A stretch of 64,000 nt of DNA, taken from positions 3,824,501-3,888,500 of the forward strand of contig NC_062238.1 of NCBI RefSeq assembly GCF_905475465.1, written 5' to 3'. Positions 11,166 to 21,640 of this stretch are shown here, piece after piece; the first letter of the stretch is position 1; each line of letters starts with the position of its first letter. Made by a program: the position numbers and the translations under genes. Source of the stretch: Pieris napi. Lineage: Eukaryota; Arthropoda; Insecta; Lepidoptera; Pieridae. The notes under the pieces were generated by a model. The model had not been told where the DNA came from and made no database searches. It saw nothing but the letters and a program-made list of their open reading frames with translations.

Positions 11166-14100
11166 CTAAAAAAACAACGCAGCAACTTTTAATTCTACAA
11201 AAAATATATGAAAAAAATTCAAACTTTTAATTTTGAAAATGGAACGCCAATGAAAAAATACTCCGCACAGGTTAACTACAGTAGGTAGAGAATACCAATT
11301 TCATGCTCTGGCGGTCACTCTTACAGGTTTTGTACGTGTATGTGCTCAACTGCTACTGTATATTACGGAACACTGGTTTATATTTACCTAACTTCGTCCG
11401 TTTTTTATATGTTAGGTTTTTTTTTATTTAAAAGAATGTAAAAATGACATACGACGGCCGAAGCTGATTTAAAGGAATTTATTTTACATCCATCTTAAAA
11501 ATGAAGTATTAAGTAATTGAAGCTGAGAAGTGTACAATTAAAGATACAATACATATAAAAAAAATATAAAGATAAAATTGATACACTCTAAGTTTTAAGA
11601 AGTCACTTGGTAACAGGATATTTACACGCGGAAATTGGTTTGATAGAAAATTTAAAAGAAATTTTTGTACTAAAGATATGATGACTCAAGTATCAGCTAG
11701 TATATTATAAATTGCAAGAGAAACTTGCTCCAATTTTACATGGCGACCGAGATCCGCTCCAAAACTATCGTAAATATGATAAAATATAGAATTTTTACTC
11801 TTTTATTTCGATGTTGTTATTCGTTTTGTGAAATTTTTGATAACAATTTTGATATGGTTTCATTTAAAATTGTGTGTTGTCCCCATTGAAGCCCATCAAT
11901 AAGGCTTGAATCATTTGCGTCTCCATAATCGATATTTTTTGACCGATTTAATAACACAAGTAATCGGGAATTTAACCCACTGTGGGGTTTGTAACTTTGC
12001 CGTATGTATAAAGCTTACGTAACAAAGGCGTTTTGAACAAGAAAAGCTCATAAAAATAACGAATATACTTAATATCATACTTCAAAGATTTTTCATATAA
12101 CTCCAAATGTGTTCACAGTATTTCGTTAAAATATGAACTTAATCTCTCTTAGGTTTAAAATATGATTTTTATAGGGATATAAAAAAAGTATTTAAATAAG
12201 GAAGAGTGAATTAACTTAAAGCATGTATTTTACCTTTCTCTAGGAATCATATAGTTTCAAGTTATTACCCATAATAACTAGTTTCATCTAATACATGTAC
12301 AAAATTTCACACGATCGTTCAGAAGTTTACGATCAAAAGATAGCTCACACACCCCTTTGCTTTAAAAACCTATTGTTAACAAACATTTGCTATTGTAAAA
12401 CTTTGTATGTATTAATATTTTCCTAACATATATTTTATGTCACTGCTAGCTTTGACTTCTGCTTGATAATTTGTAATACAGTTTATACAAAGTATTCGGT
12501 AAAAAAAAGAGAAAATTTAATTAACAATTAATAAATTAACTCACGCATACATGACTTACAACAATATCAATTATGAGTCAGGAGTTCACTTGAATTATCT
12601 ATATGGCAGAATTAATATTATTATTGTACCTTCTGCATAATAATTGCAGCAACTTATATTTTATCAAAAAAGCAAAAATGCATAGCAAGCAACTGTCAAA
12701 ATAATGAAAGGCAATATGTTTGTTTTTGAGAACATAAAGTTTTACGAAATTTCAAATAAAGAACACCAAACAAATGCTACCAGTTCTTTTCAATTTCAAT
12801 TTAAACGTAGGTATTGATTTTTGTAATTTAGATAAATTCGCTTTGTAATAAAATGTGAAAATTATACTGAAATTATTAATTAAATCCCTCAAGTCAGCCA
12901 TTTAGTGCTCTAGGAAGATAGCAGACTACTTAGAGCTCCGTATAATAGCATCACGGTCCGTGCCAAACAACTTATACCTATTAAGAATGCAGTATTGATC
13001 GCCGACTTAGGTTATATAACACCGCTTTGTTTAAAATATTATCTTGCAAAATTATTATGAATTTGTAACACCGACTTTTCGAAATTTTTCTAATAACGTT
13101 GATTAGATATTGTTATTTTAATATCGTATACCGTTTATATATTATAAGAATGAATTTCTAATGATAAAGTATTTTTCTCAAAAATGATGTAAATTATATC
13201 CCAGTACTGAACAGTTATCTTCAAAATATTAGAGAGTTCAAGAAGCGAAGAAGTACAGGTACCAGTAATTTTTATTTCCTTTTTCGTTTTGGCTCACCCG
13301 GTAGCTTTCATTGCTTTGCGACTGCGCGAAAACTAGCTAATGGTTACATTGATTTTGCAGATAGAACCCAGGTCGGAGTGTTCACTCGGTACCACGTTCG
13401 ACTAAGCTACAAAATTCTGTCCCTTTTCCAACTACCTACGTCCTGACTATATCGCTACATTTACAGCATTCAACAAATCCCGCAATGTACGTTAACTGGG
13501 AATAAAAAATTGTATTATGTTTCGTGGTAAGGAGGCATCGCGGTAGGTATAATAATAGCTATCTTATTGGCAATAGTCGTTTGATACGAAGCTGGTTTGG
13601 TGTGATCAACAAAAATGAATTGGTTAAATGAATTACTTTTGTTCATGTTTGAATTATGATTTCATTACTTTTTTTGGCATATATCACATAAACAAATCGC
13701 AATTTATGCGTATTTTTAATTTAAAGAGATCGATCGACAATTAAATGATAGTTAAATAGAAGCAAACCGAAAAAGCAATAATTGTTTTTGGTGAGATAAT
13801 ATAGAAGATATAGGCATATATAAAGATCAATGGTAGAGTCGCAAAAATGTATTTGCACCATGTTTCATAGGTGGGTAGCGGGATCTCATATTGCGTGGGA
13901 AATATTATGTGACGAGTAACAAATTGCAATAATGTAAGCCTCGGTGCGGCAAAACGACGATGTCTTGGCTTCCTTTCTTGCTTTCTTCTTATGTATATTT
14001 TTTTGAATGATTTCAACTCTCTGTATTCACAAAAACCAGACGCAATAAGGATTCTAGGTGTATGCGTTATTTAAAAAACATCCTAACTATATCACGAAAA

Positions 14101-15382
14101 AACCAAGTAATTAATTAAAACTCAAAACACTTCGTGAAACCGTGTACAATGAATTTTAAATCACCGAAACAGACTCTAATTTTAAGAAGAAATCTTGATA
14201 GAATATTAAATGTTTCTTAATAGAACATAATATGTTTAAAATTGCCTATTGGTAAAAAATACACCCTCTTATTTGATAATTTAGAATTGTAGCACCTGCT
14301 ACATGCTTCGTAGCTGATTAGAGAGTTTCCATCGATCAACCAATCACTTAACTATTTCTAGAAGTAATCCTTGCGATTACCTACGAATACCAGTTCAACG
14401 CGTATATCATAAGAATAATAGATACAAAAATTAACCCACCTTTATATAGAAGCAACATCCCATTATAAACGATCATGTTTCCCATACTAAAACAAATACA
14501 ACCTACAAACAAACCTATAGTGTCGTAGAGGGCACAATTTCACCACCCCATACGACTTGAAGCTCGAAACGGGCCTTATCTATGTAGCAAGGTGATTTAC
14601 TATAATTACAAAGATAGCGATGCCTTTGTTATAATTTTCACGTTTCCCGCGCAAACTCATGAAAGCCCGCCATTTTGTAATGTGCCTTGTTTTTTGATAA
14701 GGGTATTAAAATAACGCTATTCGGACCGCTCTTTACTTAGCTATGGAATTTATTTACTGTATTTGTACCTACGTGAGCTCCCATTTTGAATGCTAATTTA
14801 GGGAGGCGCTAATGAAATTGAATCTCCACGTAAATTAATGTTAGCAATTGTACTGTTTGTATGTGGGTTTATTGCTTTTATGGACAAGCTGATACCCGCT
14901 GCTACGCTCGCTTGGTGTAAGGATAATCCCTGTTTTTATCAAAATTTAGTGTAAAAATAAAAGTCAATGAAATATATAAATACTTTGATGGAATCATTAA
15001 GGAGATTTAAAGATATTTTTTTATACAATTAATAAAATGTTAATGTTCCAAACCTGAACTGATCTTTGGAATTGAATGCTACTATAGTATCTAAATATTA
15101 TAAGCCTATTTTCCTTCGTACAAACCCATATCGATAGCAATATTTTATATGAAATAAAAGGAATCGTTTGTATTCCCGGCAGAAACAATACGGGAGGCAA
15201 GACGATACACGTAGTAGGTAACTGTCTATCTTATAAGAAGAACGTGTACATAGAGTAATATTTGCCAGAAACAGGATTAAAACAAAACACTATCGCATTG
15301 GAATAGTTTTATAATTCTAATTTGTAAGATTACAAATATTAATTTTAAGTAAAATATTTGATAGGAATAGGGTATAATAATA
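11166..15382. other. AT-rich intergenic DNA, no gene seen
   Basis: No supported gene is present. A 91-codon minus-strand frame at 13741-14016 has no recognisable domain. A GC-richer patch at 14520-14700 holds CCCGCCATTTTG, whose reverse complement CAAAATGGCGGG is close to the full YY1/Pho consensus. Two weakly GC-richer patches (12890-12990 and 13290-13450) resemble neither genes nor repeats I know. Confidence 0.55.
14668..14677 (-). promoter_or_regulatory. Pho/YY1-type motif
   Basis: CGCCATTTTG (reverse complement CAAAATGGCG) is one of the closest matches to the YY1/Pho consensus in the window. Confidence 0.3.
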
Positions 15383-15553
15383 CAGTCAACACCGTTTAGA
15401 ACAACATACCGTTTATATTGACCAAAGTCAAAGGTCCTGGCTGAATTCTATTGTATACGTACTTAATAACAATGTCATCGGCTGTTACGACTATCGGTTT
15501 TTACGACCAAATATGAGTGGTTCTTTCGATGTCGTAATAACATATTTTGACTG
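15383..15553. mobile_element. Tc1/mariner-like MITE, 171 bp
   Basis: The element begins CAGTCAAC and ends TTGACTG, with a TA on each side (15381-15382 and 15554-15555). The imperfect terminal inverted repeats run about 27 bases inward, to the AACAACAT / ATGTCGTAATA region. TA duplication and CAGT termini fit a non-autonomous Tc1/mariner derivative. It has no reading frame, so it would have depended on a transposase elsewhere. Confidence 0.65.
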
Positions 15554-15597
15554 TATATAATAATATAAGTAAAATATAATTCCTTCAAGAAAAAAGC

Positions 15598-15640
15598 GTA
15601 CCAATTCTTAAAAGGCCGGCAACACACTCACGAGCCCGAA
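15598..15640 (-). mobile_element. Short fragment of interspersed repeat family A
   Basis: CCAATTCTTAAAAGGCCGGC followed by AACACACTCACGAG is, on the minus strand, the GTTGCCGGCCTTTTAAGAATTGG segment of family A. Only this piece remains. Confidence 0.5.
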
Positions 15641-18233
15641 CCGTGCAACCGAGCCCGTTTGAAAATATCTTTGAATATAAATATGTAACAAGTAATGTGT
15701 GATTTGTTAGCATGTGGTCTTGTGTACAATTAATATGTATGTTGAAGAAAAGCGTTGTGAGTAGGTTGTAGCGCCACGGGATATACCTAGTAAAAACTGA
15801 CTTAAAAAATAAATACTGGTCTAAATAATATATGGTCCTAGGATTAGTTTTTCTTTTTCGTTAAAAATGAATAGTAAATTTGTTTACAAATCCATATTTA
15901 GATTTGAGGCTGTCTTGGATTAGACTAACTGGATTTACGGTTAATTAGCAAAGTTAAGAAGTGAAAATAGTGGTAAGGTTTCAGGACATTAGTGTAATCG
16001 CAATTCTTTATCTTGTGAGCATTTTTATACATTTAAATATAAGTTTATTAAAAATTAATTAGTATTATATGCTTTAACGAACAATATGGTTGAATAACCT
16101 CGCAGGCTCATCTAGCATACCTATTTATATACAGATAAAGGTATATCTGTAAGGAGCATTGTAAATGTTAGAAGCCTTCGAGTTTTTGTATAGCCCTAAT
16201 ATTAATATCGCGATAATGCAAATTCCGCCGGTTTACGGCCCCCGAACTCGTTCCAGCCGCCATTACTGAAAATTCAGCAAGGTTTCGACTCTGGAGGGCT
16301 TTCATGTATTTTCGCTGTGTTATCAAGTACCTTTTTAGGGTTCTGTAGGACTAGGAGAATATTTCATTTTCATTAATATTTTTCTAATATGAAATTTTGA
16401 CAGACGCGAATTTTGACAACCCTACATAAAAATCCAATACGATTTTGACATAAAGGACTCATAAGCGCTAAGTCTCAACTCTGTTAAGTGTACAGACTTC
16501 TTCTTTTCAATAAGAAACCTAATGTTGAACAGGTTAAGACGCATCTTTCTAGAATTTTCTGTGATTGTTATAAGAAAGAGTTGTTAATAGAAATAGGTAG
16601 TAGTGCCTAATCATCCGGGTTACCAATACAATTTACTCCAGTTGTACATATACGTAAGTTATTTAAAACCTCCGACGACAATATAGTTGGGGAATTAGCT
16701 AGAAAATATATACTTATAATAAAAAATGTCTCAACTCTGTGTGTTACTCTAAGTACCTCTTAAAAGTAATTCATTATATCAATAACCTAATAGGTCGCTC
16801 GATAACGTACGTCAATAAGGTAGCATTTGAACCAGAATGACGTTTAGTTAACGTTCTTACTAGCCTAGTGCATTGTTAATCCCAATTATTATTTATGTAA
16901 TTTTTGTCCTTCTTGTCAATAAGAATTTTTAATGCTTTTTTCCTAAGAGTTTTAAATACAGTTACGAAGGTAGCTGCATACATTGGACGATATCGTAAAC
17001 TTAAGTAAGAATTCGTAAATGTAAAGATTAGGAAATGAGGGCCAAAGGATTTTTCAGAACCCTTTATTCAAAAACCCAACTTACGCGAACGCTTTTTCTT
17101 GTTATAACAATTACATACTTACTAAAACAGTTTGCATATCTAATTATATTAGAACTTCAATGAAAATCATTAGAAGTCAAGTAAGTAAATATATTAGTAA
17201 CTTGTAAACCTTTGACATTTCAAAAAATGATTATTTTTGGGAGTAAAAATATTGTTACGATTTTTTTTAAATAACATGAGTATAAAATTGTATAAAAAAA
17301 TTCTTGTGTAAATAGTAAACCTATAAACACAATTAAAGCAAAAATCCTTCTAATTCTGCACACATCATGACATCAACACCATATTATACTTCTATTCAAT
17401 TGCATGGAAAATCGGACCCACCCTAAAATTACGTTTTCCGTCCCTATCGCGCTTACCACTAAATTACACGCCAAACAGGGATAGAAGATAAATTAAAGTA
17501 ATTGGGGGTAATATCTGTGTAGTTTCAGTCTAGACGAGTAAAGTTGTAGGTTGAAAATTAAGGACGGAATTGCGAGATGGTTAAAATATATTGTAATGGC
17601 ACTTTAGCTCACGCTTACTTTAATTTATGTGGTACAGAATTGGACATTCCGCCTAAAACTATTCTAGAGTAGGCAACATTATTTAGGCAAAATTCTTGTA
17701 TAACAAAATACAATTATACCTAGATATAGGAATGCTTGCACAATTCTTACTACACATTTCTATTATAATGTAGAAGTAATAAACCGTGTATATTTTGCTC
17801 CTGACATAAAAATAATAAATTTTTATCGAGCTTTCTCTTTGAGCTCCGTTTTTATACTTAAATTGCGGAACATTGTATAGCGAAATGTTGGCGATAATTT
17901 TTATTTTAGCAAGCAGACATTTATGTGTAAGTATGTACCTACCGGTGTCGTGTTCATAAATGCCCTCAAAATGAATCTTTACTTTCTTTAAATGGATGCA
18001 ATTAATATCATTTCTTATCTATGCAAAATAGAAATCTGAGAACAAGGATGTTATAAAAAATAAGGTCGGTCACTAAAACAAATAGATACATCATAAGAAT
18101 CACCTGGCACACTTTTATGCCCCTATAAAAGGCCACAAGCACCCATAAAAGCATTATTGCCTATTAATTTCACACCACATTAGCGAAACATACAATAAAA
18201 CTTAAACATTAGTCGGTGACAGTGATTCAGGTT
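15641..18233. other. Intergenic DNA with a small regulatory-looking island at 16200-16290
   Basis: No gene is seen. The island holds an exact POU octamer ATGCAAAT (16216-16223), GTTTACGGCC of Abd-B/Caudal type and GCCGCCATTAC (16256-16266). The rest is AT-rich with no repeat I recognise. Confidence 0.5.
16256..16266 (-). promoter_or_regulatory. Pho/YY1-type motif beside a POU octamer
   Basis: GCCGCCATTAC matches the extended Pho consensus. It sits 33 bases after an exact ATGCAAAT octamer in a GC-richer island. Confidence 0.3.
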
Positions 18234-18335
18234 TAGCGCCATCTATCAGCGGTACGCGGAGGCTTTAGAAGAAAAAGATTATGGCGGCTATAGCCGACTT
18301 TTACGACGTCGTAAAAGTACGTACCTAAGCCATAA
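18234..18335. promoter_or_regulatory. Candidate insulator or Polycomb element: CTCF-like site plus stacked palindromes
   Basis: TAGCGCCATCTA (18234-18245, minus) matches all 12 bases of the CTCF core YAGRKGGCRSYA. At 18285-18296 is the perfect palindrome CGGCTATAGCCG. It abuts a 22-bp perfect palindrome at 18297-18318 (ACTTTTACGAC and its reverse complement), which overlaps GTACGTAC at 18317-18324. Each arm of the 22-mer is TTTTACGAC, a Caudal/Abd-B-type Hox sequence. Outside them, TTATGGC (18279-18285) and GCCATAA (18329-18335) form an outer inverted pair that also fits Pho and Caudal/Abd-B motifs. The palindromes are seen directly; the boundary or Polycomb role is inferred. Confidence 0.45.
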
Positions 18336-18734
18336 AACCGAAGGGCACGCACGCCCTCTGTTAATCGTTCAGAAACCGATATTGCAAGGCCTCAAGATAG
18401 ATTGCTTTAAGGAATAACTTTTCGACGTTTGTCTATTTATGACCGCAATAATAGGGTTGAGAAATAGCCAGTTGACTTTATAATTTTTTTTAACCATCGA
18501 TTACCTAAATAGCACTGGAGTAAAATGTTCTTACGTATTGAATACATACGTTGATTCAATACAAAAAAGACTATAGTAGGTACTTGATTCAGGTGATATA
18601 CATATAAAGACAACTGAAATTTTGACACAAATTCTTTGTGCGTTCAATTCCTGGCTAATAATTTTTCTTTCTATGTGTGCAATCACTTGTTTCTATGGTT
18701 AAAGTTACACTTCGTAAGAAATCAGCATGTCTAA

Positions 18735-18975
18735 GGGTGAGATCTATAGTGCGCACTTGGACTTTGCTCAGACTTTACTTACGAAAAACACTAAGGTTAA
18801 ACTATGATTTAGTATATTTATAGAAATTTTAACGGTGAGATTAAGCTAAGCTCAAGCTAAGACAGAAATTGATGTTTCATTTCATGCAATACCTTCTTTA
18901 TTATCCTTTAAAAAAGTAAAGAATGGTTATAGTTAAGTCTGAGCAAAGTCTAAGTGCGCTCTATAGATCTCACCC
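18735..18975. mobile_element. MITE with long terminal inverted repeats, 241 bp
   Basis: The ends GGGTGAGATCTATAG and CTATAGATCTCACCC are inverted repeats that extend to about 45 bases with few mismatches (GCGCACTT, GACTTTGCTCAGACTT). TAA flanks both ends (18732-18734 and 18976-18978), fitting the 3-bp duplication of PIF/Harbinger elements. There is no open frame. The low divergence between the two ends suggests a relatively recent copy. The superfamily call is an inference from the duplication. Confidence 0.75.
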
Positions 18976-18978
18976 TAA

Positions 18979-20243
18979 GACCCAAACATCGACGATAATG
19001 TAACAGAAATCTCATCACATTTATGTCAAATAAGAAAATTATCCAAGAAATAGTTGCATTTTGAGTTAAAGTCCCATATTGTTTGTAGCGCCATTGGATT
19101 ACATATAATTGTAAGAAAAACTTTTAGTAAGCTACAATTTATGTTACTGGAACCTACTCAGTAAAATCTTTTATATACGCTTTAGTGACAACCCTATTAA
19201 ACCTATCCCTACTTCCAAACCTTTCTCCGTTACGAAAAACTATCAAGAAATAATAAATACTTAATAAAGATTATAGCACTTTACTCTCGCTTTAAACACT
19301 ACCTAACTTTTTGGCTCTAGTCAAAAATGGTAGCAAAACTATAAATATGTTTAAAATTGGCTCTTAAATCGGATACCCTTCAGTCGTTAAATTTTTATGG
19401 TTTTGAAAAGTAGACTACAAATTTATAGACACTTTGACGTGTAAACTTAACAGGTTGTTAATGTTTTTATATTAAGAACATGAACTCGATGAATGAATAC
19501 TTAGAAGTTTTTCATCCTTAGGTGCCGATTGCCATGATCTATTGGTGTGACGAGTCCACTTTGAATTGGAATTTATTTGAACTAAAATTTTTAAAATGAC
19601 TATTAATTCCATTAAAAAACTTATGTGAATAAAATTTAAAACAGTTATAATGATGAATACACTTTGCATAAAATGTTATACAATAAAATTATATTACAAG
19701 AACATTATTAATTTTCCAAATGATGAAATCTTATAAGCATTTTGTTATTCAATTAAATTTTTGAATATGGAACTTGAAGTTATACTTAGTTATTGCTATG
19801 ATAAATGATAATGATGGTCTAGTAGGCATATAGAATAAAGAAAATCATTTACAAAAGCTAAAATTACTGAAGAGCCTATACAACATTGAAGTATTTAGGC
19901 ACTTTAGATACTTTCATATAAATACCTATTTATACAACTGTTTGAAGCTAACCTAAAAACCTAATGTTTGATAGTTATTTATTATTATTATTATTTATTT
20001 TATTAAAGAAAACAAAAAGTTAAATACAATTAAATTATGTGACGGTGGAACATAAATTGGTTACAAGTTTTAGGTCCACTTAATAATATAACGTCAATAG
20101 TAATTTATAACACATTATCAATATATTCATAATTATTTTGCGAAATTTGTGGAAACAGCATCTTGCGTTGACACGCATAAACTACTACAACCTGACTGCA
20201 ACTGCACATGTTTAGACTCTTACGCAGTACGTGCGCGTGCTCA
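18979..20243. other. AT-rich intergenic DNA, no gene seen
   Basis: No coding signal was found. 19977-20040 on the minus strand looks like a LINE tail (AATAAAATAAATAATAATAAT), but no body could be recognised. Confidence 0.5.
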
Positions 20244-20255
20244 CAGATGGCACTA
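20244..20255 (+). promoter_or_regulatory. CTCF-like motif
   Basis: CAGATGGCACTA matches all 12 bases of the CTCF core YAGRKGGCRSYA. The 5' flank of the motif (CCAS) is not matched. It is about 2 kb from the site at 18234 and in the opposite orientation. Confidence 0.3.
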
Positions 20256-20519
20256 TAATAAAAATATTATGTTATAGTTGTAACCTCGCTTTTACTTCAG
20301 AGATGGTGTTGTAGTTAACTTTAACCCATACTTGTGTTTATTGTATACTATTTAACCTTTTTATATTTCACTAAAATAAATATTTTATATCAGATAAGAT
20401 TAGAACATATTATACATATACCATAACTTTTATAATAGTTATTATTATTAAAACCTTTTTATTAATATGACCATAGATTTTTTTTAACAAAAACAAAATA
20501 TTTGGTCTACAGGAGACAT

Positions 20520-20625
20520 GTCCTGGGACACGTAGACCTCTTTTAGCACGCTTTCCATTTATTTCTGTGGTTTCCAGATCATACCTCCATCGCGTGACCT
20601 GTCTACCTCTTTCTTTTCCCTCTTG
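20520..20625 (-). mobile_element. Possible LINE (RTE-like) ORF fragment
   Basis: Inside a 99-codon minus-strand frame (20410-20709) the segment GKERGRQVTRWRYDLET resembles the R-GRQ-RW-DDL motif near the C-terminus of RTE-type LINE polyproteins. The flanking residues do not fit, so any homology covers only this piece. Chance resemblance is possible. Confidence 0.35.
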
Positions 20626-20709
20626 TTTTTCTACACTATCTCTAAGTTTATATTTAATAGACAGTATTATGTGAGTAATAAATATAGCACTTACCAGGAC
20701 AGCAGCCAA

Positions 20710-21422
20710 TCATTTGTATCACTAATTCATCACTATTATAAGCGATTATATTAATCCAAGCGCTAAGTTATCTCGTAAATCGTTTATTTACAAATATTAT
20801 TTTATTTGAACTTCACTTATCACTCTTTCTACTTAACTGAGTAAAACCCTTACCATTCGTATATTTCAGTTAACGGTTAACGAAAAAGGTTAACTTTATT
20901 ACGCAATATAGTTAAGCATGGGCCGTTTGAAGTACCGCTGTAGCCATTATGTTAATTTTTAACTATTTATTACAGTAATTAAGTAAAAAACTTTCTTGTT
21001 TCAGGTACAAGCAAAGATGGAATTTGGGAAGTAAAACAAATGTAAATATTTTTTTATTACTGCATGAATTCTTCTAATACATTAAAAGGGATCAGATTTT
21101 TAGGCAAACAAAAATATTATCACAATACTTACACAAAATTGTCAGTAGAAAACGTGATTGCGTTCGATACCCTGCGAAACAATGATTACTAGGGACTTGT
21201 AAGTATTATACCTCTTGCCTATAATACCTATATCAGCAAATCGTTCTGCTGCAGAGTGAAATTATACTAGTGTAACTACTGGAATTATGTTTTTATGTGA
21301 CAAAATAATTAGATATGTTTAGAATTGTATATTTTCTATAACTACAATTTTCTTTTCTTTATTCACTTTAAATGAAATATTGGGTACAATACTTTTATTT
21401 TGTTTTTTTATTTATAGTCAAA
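20710..21422. other. AT-rich intergenic DNA, nothing recognised
   Basis: No gene, repeat or motif cluster was seen here. Confidence 0.5.
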
Positions 21423-21640
21423 AGCTGTGTTGGTCTAGTGGCTTCAGCGTGCGACTCTCATCCCTGAGATTGTAGGTTCGATTCCTGGCTGTGGACTTTC
21501 TGTCCTTGTTGGCTTCTAACATTCGCTCGAAAGGTGAAGCGCCTTGCCTTAGACCCAAAAAGTTGTCGGCGTGAGTCAGGCACACCGCACAGGAGGCTGA
21601 TCACCTACTTGCCTTTTAGATTGACAACTGATCATGAACC
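21423..21640 (+). mobile_element. tRNA-derived SINE, internally deleted
   Basis: The head has a pol III A box (TGGTCTAGTGG) and an exact B box (GGTTCGATTCC), as in a tRNA gene. The body carries the landmarks of the family: CATTCGCTCGAA, TTGCCTTAGACCCAAAAAG, CAGGCACA, AGGCTGATCACCTACTT and GATCATGAA. The stretch around CACCAATGGACTTTC is shortened, and the far 3' end ending GTAGCGCCACT is missing. A 93-codon frame across it is not a gene. Confidence 0.85.

Noticed and set aside
13741..14016. 91-codon minus-strand frame
   Set aside because: No recognisable domain. The composition is that of AT-rich noncoding DNA, and no supporting context exists.
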